From Halosimplex rubrum (GTDB lineage: Archaea; Halobacteriota; Halobacteria; Halobacteriales; Haloarculaceae): a DNA stretch of 64,000 nt. Under the pieces are notes generated by a model. That model had not been told where the DNA came from. It worked only from the letters and a program-made list of their open reading frames with translations, and made no database searches. The stretch lies in assembly GCF_013415885.1 (NCBI RefSeq), contig NZ_CP058910.1, forward strand, positions 3,286,001-3,350,000, written 5' to 3'. The first letter of the stretch is position 1. Every line of letters begins with the position of its first letter. Shown here in pieces: positions 37,403 through 45,783 of the stretch. The position numbers were made by a program, and so were the translations under genes.

Positions 37403-37473
37403 GAGGAACTCTCCGCTGGAAAAAGTGGGTCCGCAACTCGAACTGAACGCCGAACTCGAACCGGGACAGCTAC

Positions 37474-37480
37474 CTTTATG
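37474..37480 (+). promoter_or_regulatory. TATA box of uxaC
   Basis: CTTTATG, about 30 bases before the ATG at 37507. Confidence 0.6.
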
Positions 37481-37506
37481 CCCGAATCGCTGGTGGGTTC
37501 GATCAC

Positions 37507-38874
37507 ATGAGCTTCCTCGACGACGATACGTACCTGCTCGAAACCGACGCCGCCCGCGACCTCTACGAGACCATCGAGGACCGGCCGATCCTCGACCCGC
37601 ACAACCACGCCGACATCGTGGAGATCGTCGAGAACGACGGCTGGGCGGACATCTGGGAGGTCCAGGGCGCGACCGACCACTACGTCTGGTCGATGATGCG
37701 AAAGCGCGGCGTCGACGAGGAACTGATCACCGGCGACGCCTCCAACCGCGAGAAGTGGGACGCCTTCGCCGAGGTCGTCCCCGAGATGGCCGGCAATCCC
37801 GTCTACGAGTGGCTCCACCTCGACCTCAAACGGCGGTTCGGCATCGACCAGCCCGTCTCCGCCGAGACCGCCGACGAGATCTGGGCGGAGACGAAGGCAC
37901 AGTTGGAGGACGACGAGATGCGCCCGCAGGAACTCCTCCGGGAGATGAACGTCGAGACCCTCGCGACGACGGACAACCCCACGTCGCAGCTCGAATACCA
38001 CGAGCGGGCCGTCGACGAGGTGGAAGGCGTCGACATCCGCCCCACCTGGCGCGCCGACCCAGCGGTGAACGTCCAGAAGTCGGGCTTCATCGAGTTCGCC
38101 GACGACCTGGCCGACGCCACGGCGTTCGAGACGGACGACTTCGCGGGCTATCTCGACGCGCTCGAAGCGACCCACGACTACTTCGACGACCACGGCTGCG
38201 CGGCGAGCGACCTGGGGGTCCTCGAACCCGTCTCCCGGCCGGTGAGCGAGGCCCGCGCCGCCGAGGTGTACGCCAAGCGCCGCGCCGGCGAGTCCCTCTC
38301 CGAGCGCGACATCGGGGACTTCCAGGCCTACCTCCTCGAGTTCATCGGCGAGCTGAACAGCGAAGCGGGCTGGGTCTCCCAGCTGCACGTCGGCGCGCTG
38401 CGGGACTACCGCGAGCAGTTGTACGACGAGCTCGGCGCGGCGTCGGGCGGCGACGTGTCGATGGGCGATATCGGTATCGCCGAGGGGCTGGACTACTACC
38501 TCGACCGCTTCGACGGGGAAGGCGAGATCATCCTCTACTGCGTCGACCCGAGCCACTACCCGACGCTGACGACGCTCGCGCGGGCGTACTCGAACGTCAG
38601 CGTCGGGCCGGCCTGGTGGTTCAACGACAGCCCGTTCGGGATGGACCATCAACTGGACTACGTCGGCAGCGTCGACCTGCTGGCCAACCACGCCGGCATG
38701 GTCAGCGACTCGCGCAAGCTCCTCTCGTTCGACTCCCGCTTCGAGATGTTCCGCCGCACCCTCGCCAACGTCGTCGGGAGGAAGGTCGAGCGCGGCCAGA
38801 TCCCGATCGACGTGGCCGAGGACCTGGTCGACCACGTCGCCTACGAGCGCCCGAAGGAACTGTACGGGTTCTGA
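37507..38874 (+). CDS. uxaC: uronate isomerase
   Basis: A 455-residue amidohydrolase-fold isomerase converting glucuronate to fructuronate (and galacturonate to tagaturonate). The N-terminal metal motif is ILDPHNHADI. DHYVWSMMRKRGVDEELITG, MNVETLATTDNPTSQLEYH, WVSQLHVGALRDYR, GPAWWFNDSPFGM and SDSRKLLSFDSRFEMFRR are the other family blocks. Length fits UxaC (about 465). It should receive glucuronate released by GH67 and the GH2 enzyme. The Gfo/Idh/MocA gene begins 88 bases downstream with its own TATA box. Confidence 0.95.
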   Translation: MSFLDDDTYLLETDAARDLYETIEDRPILDPHNHADIVEIVENDGWADIWEVQGATDHYVWSMMRKRGVDEELITGDASNREKWDAFAEVVPEMAGNPVYEWLHLDLKRRFGIDQPVSAETADEIWAETKAQLEDDEMRPQELLREMNVETLATTDNPTSQLEYHERAVDEVEGVDIRPTWRADPAVNVQKSGFIEFADDLADATAFETDDFAGYLDALEATHDYFDDHGCAASDLGVLEPVSRPVSEARAAEVYAKRRAGESLSERDIGDFQAYLLEFIGELNSEAGWVSQLHVGALRDYREQLYDELGAASGGDVSMGDIGIAEGLDYYLDRFDGEGEIILYCVDPSHYPTLTTLARAYSNVSVGPAWWFNDSPFGMDHQLDYVGSVDLLANHAGMVSDSRKLLSFDSRFEMFRRTLANVVGRKVERGQIPIDVAEDLVDHVAYERPKELYGF

Positions 38875-38962
38875 GCGGGCCGCTCGCCGCGGATCGATGT
38901 GATCATCGTCGTCGATTCCGCGACCGACTCCCTTTTTGTCGGTGGCTCTGCTGAGTCGTGGT

Positions 38963-40030
38963 ATGGACATCGACGTACCGAGTTCGTTCGACGAGCGAGA
39001 CTGGGCGCGCCCGGTCGACGGCGCTCCCGTCCGCTTTGCCGTCCTCGGGCTGGGCTGGTTCGGCCCGGACGTGGCGATCCCCGCGATCGAGGAATCGGAC
39101 TTCTGCGAGACGACAGTCGTCGTCAGCGGCGACCGCGAGAAGGCCGAGCGCGTCGCCGACGAGAAGGGCGTCGCCCACGCGCTGACCTACGACGACTACG
39201 CCGACGGCGAGGCCACCGACGCGTACGACGCCGTCTACGTCGTCACACCGAACGCCCTGCACCTCCCCCACGTCGAGACGGCCGCGGAACTCGGCAAGGA
39301 CGTGCTCTGCGAGAAACCGCTGGAGGCCGACGCCGCGCGCGCCCGCAAGTGCGTCGAGGCCTGCGAAGAGGGCGGCGTCGAGTTGATGACCGCCTACCGG
39401 ATGCACACGACCCGGTCGATCCGGTGGGTCCGCGATGTCGTGCAGGACGGCGCTATCGGCGACCCGGTCCACACCCGCGGCGCCTTCTCCTACAACCTGA
39501 TCGCCGCCGGCGAGGACATGGACCAGTGGCGGCTGAACCCCGATCTCGCGGGCGGCGGCCCGCTGATGGATCTGGGCGTCTACCCGCTGAACACCTCGCG
39601 GTTCGTCCTCGATTCCGACCCCGAGGCCGTCCACGCGACCACGGTGGAGGGGCCCGATGAGTTCGACGGCCTGGAGAAGTACGTCGCGTTCACGATGGAG
39701 TTCCCCGACGGCGCGGTCGCCGAGTGCGACAGCGGCTACGAGGTCGCCGGCGACAACTACTTCGAGGTCGGCGGCACCCACGGCCGCATCCGGGTCGACG
39801 TGCCGTTCAACGTCGACGCCGACCGGACGATCACCGTCAGCGCCGGCGGCGAGGAGCAGGTCGTCGAGGTCGAGGAACCCTCCGAGATGGTCGAGGAGTT
39901 CGACTACTTCGCCACCGGCGTCCTGACCGACATGGCGATCGGCCCCGACGGCCGGCACGGCTACGAGGACGTGCGGATCGCCGACACCATCTACGAGTCC
40001 GGCGAGTCGGGCGGGCGTATCGAGTTGTAG
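38963..40030 (+). CDS. Gfo/Idh/MocA oxidoreductase similar to haloarchaeal D-xylose 1-dehydrogenase
   Basis: A 355-residue NADP-type dehydrogenase. The Rossmann core is VRFAVLGLGWFGPDVAIPAI, followed by YVVTPNALHLPHVETAAELG and DVLCEKPLEAD, whose Lys is the usual catalytic residue. The start ...SSFDERDWA and these blocks closely resemble my recollection of the Haloarcula and Haloferax xylose dehydrogenases, which open the oxidative xylose pathway. The position just behind uxaC leaves a second possibility: reduction of fructuronate, the missing UxuB step. The ATG at 38963 is favoured by the TTTTTG TATA element at 38932-38939. Confidence 0.85.
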   Translation: MDIDVPSSFDERDWARPVDGAPVRFAVLGLGWFGPDVAIPAIEESDFCETTVVVSGDREKAERVADEKGVAHALTYDDYADGEATDAYDAVYVVTPNALHLPHVETAAELGKDVLCEKPLEADAARARKCVEACEEGGVELMTAYRMHTTRSIRWVRDVVQDGAIGDPVHTRGAFSYNLIAAGEDMDQWRLNPDLAGGGPLMDLGVYPLNTSRFVLDSDPEAVHATTVEGPDEFDGLEKYVAFTMEFPDGAVAECDSGYEVAGDNYFEVGGTHGRIRVDVPFNVDADRTITVSAGGEEQVVEVEEPSEMVEEFDYFATGVLTDMAIGPDGRHGYEDVRIADTIYESGESGGRIEL

Positions 40031-40144
40031 AAGCCATCTTTTTCGCGGAGGGGTGGGAAAACCGCGCACACCCCGCCGCCAAAAACATGGGTGAAAAAGC
40101 GCGGCTCGTTCGCTTCGCTCACTCGCCGCGAAGAACCGCTCGCT

Positions 40145-40240
40145 TCGCTCGCGGATGCTCAGTGCAGAGGAAGCATACACCGCCCGGGGAATCGTTGTAC
40201 CCGGAAGAAAGCTTACACCGCCTGAGAAAATGATCTACGT
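40145..40240 (+). repeat. two direct repeats before a small gene
   Basis: GAAGCATACACCGCC and GAAAGCTTACACCGCC occur about 40 bases apart just before the ATG at 40241. The second overlaps the position expected for a TATA box. A short stretch before them repeats CTCGCTTCGCTCGCG-type palindromic sequence common in haloarchaeal spacers. Confidence 0.4.
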
Positions 40241-40498
40241 ATGGACGAAGATAGTGGGAGCGGAATGGGACATACTTCGACCGGGGGAACTACAGACGGT
40301 GAAGTGAGAAGTAGCATGACCAACGAGGGATCGAATTCTAACGAGGTCGGAGCTAAGGACCTCAAAGCGCTAGGATACGACATCGAAGTCGACAGGTCGA
40401 CGGGAGATTCGACAGACTCCGGAACCCCCGTCGTACGGTACGCCCTATATCTAACTGTCTGTCTCGTCGTACTGGCGATCCTGCTATCCACTCTGTAA
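40241..40498 (+). CDS. small tail-anchored membrane protein, function unknown
   Basis: An 85-residue candidate protein with an acidic, Ser/Gly/Thr-rich N-terminal half, a KDLKALGYDIEVDRST segment and a single C-terminal span (VVRYALYLTVCLVVLAILLS). Base composition is clearly less G+C-rich than the neighbouring catabolic genes, so it may be of other origin. No family recognised. Confidence 0.5.
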   Translation: MDEDSGSGMGHTSTGGTTDGEVRSSMTNEGSNSNEVGAKDLKALGYDIEVDRSTGDSTDSGTPVVRYALYLTVCLVVLAILLSTL

Positions 40499-40620
40499 CG
40501 GCACTGACGGTAAGCCGGTCGGGGTCTAGATTCTCGGTGAGATGCTCGCAGAACCAACCGAACGACCGTTTCAGGCCTCGATCAACCGAAAGAAGCGTCG
40601 CAAAAACCGCTATCGCCCTC

Positions 40621-41604
40621 TTACGCCTCGTAGTTCGCGAGCGTGTCCTTGATGGCGTCGTAGGCGGGCTTGGGGTCGTTGCCGGAGTCAAAGAGGAGCG
40701 GGTCGCCGGTGAGGTCCTCGAACCAGCCGGGGATCCACGAGTCGGAGTCCCGAACCCCCCAGACGATCATCGTGTCGACGCCCTCGTCGAGACAGACCTC
40801 CGTGATCGACCGGTAGAACTCGGCCTGTTTCTCCCAGCGGGCCTCCTGGTCGCCGGGGTCGTCGCCGGGCAGGTAGGCCACGTCGAACTCGGTGATCTCC
40901 ACGTCCAGCCCGAGATCCTTGAACCGGCGGATGTTCTCGGCGACGCTCTCGATACCTGGCTTCTCGTGGAGCGCGTGCATCTGGAGGCCGACGCCGTCGA
41001 TGGGGACGCCCCGATCGAGCATGCGGGAGACGAGGTCGTAGATGGCGTCGGATTTGACGTTGACGCCGTCGGCGCCGTAGTCGTTGTAGTAGAGGTCGGT
41101 GTCGGGGGCGACCTCGTTCGCCCAGCGGAAGGCGTCGTCGAGGTACTCCTCGCCGAACGCCTCGTACCAGAGGTTCTCGCGCATCGTACCGTCGTCGGCG
41201 ACGGCCTCGTTGACCACGTCCCAGGTGTCGACGGTGTCGCGGTACCGGCCCGCGGCGGTGTGGACGTGCTCGCGCGTGAACTCTTCGAGCTGGTCCGGCG
41301 TGTAGTCCCACTCCTGGAACCACTCGGGGGTCTGGTTGTGCCAGACGAGGGTGTGGGCGCGGACGGACTGGTCCTGCGCTCGGGCGTAATCGACGACCGC
41401 GTCGGCGTCGTTGAAGTCGTAGACGCCGGGCTCGGGCCGAAGCGGGCCCATCTTCAGCGCGTTCTCGGCGGTGACGTAGTTGAACTCGTTGCGCAGGAGC
41501 TTCTTGTAGGCGGGGTCCGTCCGCAGGGGCTGTGGGGCCACGGCGGCGCCGATCTGGAAGTCCCGCTCGTCCGCGACATCGCGCAGTCTGTCGTCGTCTG
41601 CCAT
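40621..41604 (-). CDS. GH10 xylanase without signal peptide (intracellular type)
   Basis: A 327-residue single-domain GH10. Acid/base Glu133 is in DTWDVVNEAVADDG and nucleophile Glu239 in VEITEFDVAY; the substrate-binding RAHTLVWHNQTPEW and QMHALHEKPG are canonical, unlike the three exported paralogues. The lack of any signal peptide and its compact size resemble bacterial intracellular GH10 enzymes that cut short, decorated xylo-oligosaccharides. It is divergent from GH31. The TATA box at 41631-41638 (minus strand TATCTTTA) fixes the ATG at 41604. Confidence 0.94.
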   Translation of the reverse strand: MADDDRLRDVADERDFQIGAAVAPQPLRTDPAYKKLLRNEFNYVTAENALKMGPLRPEPGVYDFNDADAVVDYARAQDQSVRAHTLVWHNQTPEWFQEWDYTPDQLEEFTREHVHTAAGRYRDTVDTWDVVNEAVADDGTMRENLWYEAFGEEYLDDAFRWANEVAPDTDLYYNDYGADGVNVKSDAIYDLVSRMLDRGVPIDGVGLQMHALHEKPGIESVAENIRRFKDLGLDVEITEFDVAYLPGDDPGDQEARWEKQAEFYRSITEVCLDEGVDTMIVWGVRDSDSWIPGWFEDLTGDPLLFDSGNDPKPAYDAIKDTLANYEA

Positions 41605-41630
41605 ACTCCGAACAGACGAGCACTCCCGGA

Positions 41631-41638
41631 TAAAGATA
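41631..41638 (-). promoter_or_regulatory. TATA box of the intracellular GH10 gene
   Basis: The minus strand reads TATCTTTA, centred about 30 bases before the ATG at 41604. Confidence 0.6.
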
Positions 41639-41770
41639 CCGGGGTGATTCTCGCACGTGATTTCGGATCCGGCCGGGACCGCCGCGGGTCCACGGTAAAA
41701 CGTGCGGGGGGTCCCGGAGCGGTCCGCCGTGAGGGGAATCCTCAAGAGGGACCCGTCTGAGGGTGTGCGC

Positions 41771-44239
41771 ATGCACGTAACGGCCCTCCGACGGGACGCC
41801 GACGGCCCGCTGTTCGACGCGGGCGGCCAGAAACTCAAACTGCAGGTCCTCGCCGACGACGTCGTCCGACTCGTCTACACCGCCGGCGAGTCGGTCCCCG
41901 ACCCCGAGAGCCCGATGGTCGTCGAACAGGACCCCGACGGCGAGTGGGACCTCGTCGAGCGCGAGAGCGAGTTCGAACTGGTCACCTCGGCCATGCGCGT
42001 CGAACTCGACCGCGCGACCGGTGCCCTGACCTGGCGCGACGCCGACGGCGACCTGCTCGTGCGCGAGCCCGAAGACGGCGGGAAGTCGCTCGTCCCGGTC
42101 TCGCCCGAGGACCTGACCGTCGGCGACCACGAGGTCGCCAGCCCCCGCGACAGCCTCGACAGGGAGGCGTACTCGACGCGGCTCGACCTGGAGTTCGACG
42201 ACGACGAAGCGATCCTCGGGCTCGGCCAGCACGAGGGCGGCGTCGCCGACTACTCCGGCGAGGAACAGACGCTCTACCAGGGCAACACCAAGGTCGCGAT
42301 GCCGGCCATCCTGTCGACGGGCGGCTACGGGATGCTCTGGAACACCGGCTCGCTGACGACCTTCCACGACGACCAGCACGGCTCGTACGTCTGGACGGAG
42401 TGCGACGACGCGCTCGACGTGTTCGTCGTCGCCGGCGACCCCGACGCGGTGATCGCGGGCTTTCGCGACCTCACCGGCGAGGCGACGATGCTCCCCAAGT
42501 GGTCCTACGGCTACGTCCAGTCCAAGGAGCGCTACGAGACCGGCGACGAACTCGTCGACGTGGTCTCCGAGTACCGCGACCGCGAGGTGCCCATCGACTG
42601 CGTGGTCCAGGACTGGCAGTACTGGCCCGATACCGAGGACCAGCACCCGAACTTCGAGGAGTGGGGCGGCCCGGCGGGCGACTGGGGCCAGTGGGGACAG
42701 AAGTCCTTCCACGAGGGCCGCTATCCCGACCCCTCGGCGACGATGGACGCGCTCCACGACCGGAACGTCCGGCTGATGGTCTCCATCTGGCCCAACATGC
42801 TCGCCGGCGAGAACTACGACGAGATGCGCGACGCGGGCCACATCCTCGACGACGAGGACGTACCGGCGCCCGGCAACGAGCAACGGTACTACGACGCCTT
42901 CTCCGAGCAAGCCCGGGACATCTACTGGAACCAGGCGAAGGAGGGCCTGTTCGACCACGGCGTCGACGCTTGGTGGTGTGACTCGACCGAACCGTACGAC
43001 CCCACTTGGACGCTGCCGACGGCGCCGGACCCGTTCGCGCTCGCGAAGCACACCACCGACGCGTTCAAGCGTGTGTTCGACCCGGGCTACATCAACACCT
43101 ACTCGCTCCACCAGGCGAAGGGGATATACGAGGGCCAGCGCGAAGCGACCGACGACAAGCGCGTCATCAACCTCACCCGCTCGGGCTACCCCGGACAACA
43201 CCGCTACGGCGCGATCACGTGGTCGGGCGACATCGAGGCGACGTGGGAGCGCTACCGCACGCAGATCGCCGACGGGCTCCAGTTCACCGCCGCCGGGAAT
43301 CCCAAATGGACGCTCGATGTGGGCGCCTTCTTCGTCGGCGACGGCCCCTCGTGGATCACCGACGGCGACTTCGACGACGGCGTCGACGACGCTGGCTACC
43401 GAGAACTGTACGTCCGCTGGTTCCAGTACGGCGCCTTCCTGCCGATGTTCCGCTCGCACGGCACCGACACCCCTCGCGAGATGTGGCGCTTCGGCGACCC
43501 CGGCGACCGCACCTACGACACGCTCGTGAACTTCGACCGCCTGCGGTATCGTCTCCTCCCGTATCTGTACTCGCTGGCCGGCTGGGAGACCCACCGCGAC
43601 TACACGATGTATCGCCACCTCGCACTGGCGTTCCCGGACGACGAGGACGCTCACGAGGTGGGCGACCAGTTCATGTTCGGCCCCTCCATGCTGGTCTGCC
43701 CGGTCACCGAACCGATGTACTACGGGCCCGACTCCGAGGAACTCGACGGGCGAGCCGAAGCCCGCGAGGTGTACCTCCCCGAGGGCACTGACTGGTACGA
43801 CTTCTGGACCGGCGAGCGCTACGACGGCGGGCAGACGATCCTCGCCGACGCGCCGCTGGAGAAACTGCCGCTGTTCGTGAAGGCCGGGAGCGTCGTCCCG
43901 ATGGGCCCCGAGGTCCAGCACACCGGCGAGAAGCCGGCGGCGCCGTGGGAACTGCGCGTGTATCCCGGCCGAGACGGCGCGTTCGACGCCTACGAGGACG
44001 CCGGCGACGGCTACGACTACGAGGACGGCGAGTACGCCTTTACGCCCATCCGCTGGGACGATACCGCCGACGAACTGACCGTCGCGGATAGGGACGGATC
44101 GTTCCCGGAACTCGTCGAGCAGCGCGAGTTCGAGGTGGTCGTCGTCGGTGAGGGGCGCGGGACCGGCGTCGACCCCGCCGACTCCGACGTGACCGTCGAG
44201 TACGACGGGACGGAGGCGAGCGTCGACGTGGAGCGGTAG
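41771..44239 (+). CDS. GH31 alpha-xylosidase/alpha-glucosidase
   Basis: An 822-residue retaining alpha-glycosidase. The N-terminal beta sandwich ends at GLGQHEGGVADY; the barrel has PIDCVVQDWQYWPD, nucleophile Asp404 in AWWCDSTEP and acid/base Asp487 in WSGDIEATW, then AFLPMFRSHGTDTPREMWRF. Proximal and distal beta domains follow, with LPLFVKAGSVVPMGP and a DUF5110-like end (WELRVYPGRDGAFDAYEDAG). GH31 members with this layout split alpha-xylose from xyloglucan oligosaccharides or act as alpha-glucosidases; context favours alpha-xylosidase. No signal peptide. The start chosen is the ATG at 41771; the 23 preceding in-frame codons are not protein-like. Confidence 0.93.
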   Translation: MHVTALRRDADGPLFDAGGQKLKLQVLADDVVRLVYTAGESVPDPESPMVVEQDPDGEWDLVERESEFELVTSAMRVELDRATGALTWRDADGDLLVREPEDGGKSLVPVSPEDLTVGDHEVASPRDSLDREAYSTRLDLEFDDDEAILGLGQHEGGVADYSGEEQTLYQGNTKVAMPAILSTGGYGMLWNTGSLTTFHDDQHGSYVWTECDDALDVFVVAGDPDAVIAGFRDLTGEATMLPKWSYGYVQSKERYETGDELVDVVSEYRDREVPIDCVVQDWQYWPDTEDQHPNFEEWGGPAGDWGQWGQKSFHEGRYPDPSATMDALHDRNVRLMVSIWPNMLAGENYDEMRDAGHILDDEDVPAPGNEQRYYDAFSEQARDIYWNQAKEGLFDHGVDAWWCDSTEPYDPTWTLPTAPDPFALAKHTTDAFKRVFDPGYINTYSLHQAKGIYEGQREATDDKRVINLTRSGYPGQHRYGAITWSGDIEATWERYRTQIADGLQFTAAGNPKWTLDVGAFFVGDGPSWITDGDFDDGVDDAGYRELYVRWFQYGAFLPMFRSHGTDTPREMWRFGDPGDRTYDTLVNFDRLRYRLLPYLYSLAGWETHRDYTMYRHLALAFPDDEDAHEVGDQFMFGPSMLVCPVTEPMYYGPDSEELDGRAEAREVYLPEGTDWYDFWTGERYDGGQTILADAPLEKLPLFVKAGSVVPMGPEVQHTGEKPAAPWELRVYPGRDGAFDAYEDAGDGYDYEDGEYAFTPIRWDDTADELTVADRDGSFPELVEQREFEVVVVGEGRGTGVDPADSDVTVEYDGTEASVDVER

Positions 44240-44756
44240 AGCGGGCGGTGCGGTTGGTGTGGGCGGTGCGGTTGGCGTGCGCTGTCGCGGCCTCCGTGCC
44301 GCGACCTAGCCGCGCGAGGGATGAGAGAGTGAGTGCAACGAACGAGCGAATCGGTTGGGGAGGCTCGTGGCCGTCTGCGGTGCTGTGCGGGGCGGTGCGG
44401 GTACGGAACGGTGCTGTGTTGCCCTGGCGGACTGAAAGGGCGAGACGCGCTCGCGCCTGCGTGGTCGCCTGAGCGGGCACTATCCGCGTGGGCGGTGCGG
44501 AGAGCGCGGATATCCCGCTTCAGCGACCGCGAGCGGGTCGAGGGCTTTCAGGGCTTGTTCTCGAGTGCGGTCGAGGCAACTCAGAGCGAGCGGGTCGAGG
44601 GCTTTCAGGGCTTGTTCTCGAGTGCGGCCGAGGCAACTCAGAGCGAGCGGGTCGAGGGCTTTCAGGGCTTGTTCTCGAGTTCGATCGCGTTCATTCGACT
44701 TCGTTGCACACCGTATCTACCCCGACACTCAAGTCGCTCCCGCCCGCCCGTCCGCT
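44240..44756. other. repeat-rich intergenic region
   Basis: The first part has two near-copies of GGGCGGTGCGGTTGGTGT (from about 44246). It then has mixed palindromic spacer sequence, and ends with the 57-bp tandem repeat. Open frames crossing it are not credible genes. Confidence 0.5.
44531..44680 (+). repeat. 57-bp tandem repeat, 2.6 copies
   Basis: Copies begin at 44531, 44588 and 44645 with GAGCGGGTCGAGGGCTTTCA. The two full copies differ at one visible position (GTGCGGTC versus GTGCGGCC); the third stops after about 36 bases. Because 57 is a multiple of three, one frame repeats SERVEGFQGLFSSAVEATQ, but no start or promoter supports translation. Confidence 0.9.
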
Positions 44757-45764
44757 ATGCAATTCGACTGGATGGTCGGCTGCTACGCGGGGGCGGGGGT
44801 CCACAGAGACACCCCTCTCCTCGAACACGTCGACCGCGACACGGTGATGGCGGGCGTCGACGCCGCCGTCGACGCGGGACTGGACGGGCTGTGGGCGCCG
44901 GACCACTTCCTGCTCGGCCCGAACCACGAGGAGTTCGAGGTGTGGACGCTCCTGTCGGCCATCGCCGAACGAACCCACGGAACCGGCGTGGATATCGGGC
45001 CGCTCGTCGGCTCGATCACCTACCGGAGTCCGGCGCTGCTGGCGAAGATGGCGACGACCGTCGACCACCTCTCGGACGGCCGCGTCCGCCTGGGTCTCGG
45101 CTGCGGCTGGCACCGCGAGGAACACGAGGCCTACGGCTACGAGTTCCCGCCCGTGAACCAGCGCATCGACATGCTCGACGAGGGAATACAGGTGATCAAG
45201 GCGATGTTCACCGAGGCCGAGCCCGACTTCTCGGGCGACCACTACGAGATCGACGACGCGTTCAACGAGCCGAAACCGCTGCAGGACCCCCATCCGCCGA
45301 TCGTCGTCGGCGGTGCGGGACCGCGGATGCTCAGGCTCGCGGCCCGCCACGCCGACGAGTGGAACGTCGAGATCTCCGGACGAGCCCGTGGCAAGCCGAT
45401 CGAGTTCAAGGCCCGCAAGTTCGACGAGTACCTCGAGGAGGCGGGACGGGACCCCGACGAGGTCGAGCGGTCGTGGCTCGCCCACTGTATCGTCCGCGAG
45501 GACCCCGACGAGCTCGACCGGCTGTGTGAGGAGATATTCCCGCTGCCGTGGGGCGAGGAGGAGGATGTGGACGACCAGCTGAGCACCCCGGAGGAGGCCC
45601 GCGAGAAGGGCGACTTCCTGATCGGGACGCCCGCCGAGGTCGCGGAGCAGATCGAATCCGTCCGCGAGCTTGGCTTCGGGAAACTGCAGCTCATCTTCCC
45701 GGACTTCCCGAGCACGCGCGGGATCGAGCTGTTCGGCGACGAGGTCGCGCGCGAACTCCGATAG
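44757..45764 (+). CDS. LLM-class (F420-type) oxidoreductase, second copy
   Basis: A 335-residue luciferase-like oxidoreductase. Blocks include AVDAGLDGLWAPDHFLLGPN, SPALLAKMATTVDHLSDGRV, LGLGCGWHREEHEAYGYEFP, PPIVVGGAGPRMLRLAARHA and FLIGTPAEVAEQIESVRELG. It is only distantly similar to the LLM protein at 36043-37125 and belongs to another branch. Coenzyme F420 is the likely cofactor from family knowledge. Its position between GH31 and GH9 suggests oxidation or reduction of a released sugar, but nothing in the sequence fixes the substrate. Confidence 0.85.
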   Translation: MQFDWMVGCYAGAGVHRDTPLLEHVDRDTVMAGVDAAVDAGLDGLWAPDHFLLGPNHEEFEVWTLLSAIAERTHGTGVDIGPLVGSITYRSPALLAKMATTVDHLSDGRVRLGLGCGWHREEHEAYGYEFPPVNQRIDMLDEGIQVIKAMFTEAEPDFSGDHYEIDDAFNEPKPLQDPHPPIVVGGAGPRMLRLAARHADEWNVEISGRARGKPIEFKARKFDEYLEEAGRDPDEVERSWLAHCIVREDPDELDRLCEEIFPLPWGEEEDVDDQLSTPEEAREKGDFLIGTPAEVAEQIESVRELGFGKLQLIFPDFPSTRGIELFGDEVARELR

Positions 45765-45783
45765 CGCCGCCGGGAGCACTGCC

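Larger units (their letters stand above)
37126..37506. other. divergent intergenic region with a chain of hairpins
   Basis: It separates the LLM gene from uxaC. It holds four strong stem-loops (37263-37289, 37316-37336, 37347-37363, 37386-37402), the first followed by CTTTTT. The uxaC TATA box is at 37474-37480. No open frame has coding character. Confidence 0.6.

Noticed and set aside
40688..43921. 1077-residue minus-strand open frame
   Set aside because: Runs antisense to GH31 and out of frame with the GH10 gene; no motifs.
44531..44680. CRISPR array
   Set aside because: Repeats are head-to-tail with no spacers and no cas genes.
44333..44756. Protein made of SERVEGFQGLFSS repeats
   Set aside because: Product of the 57-bp DNA repeat in a spacer; no promoter, start or conserved context.
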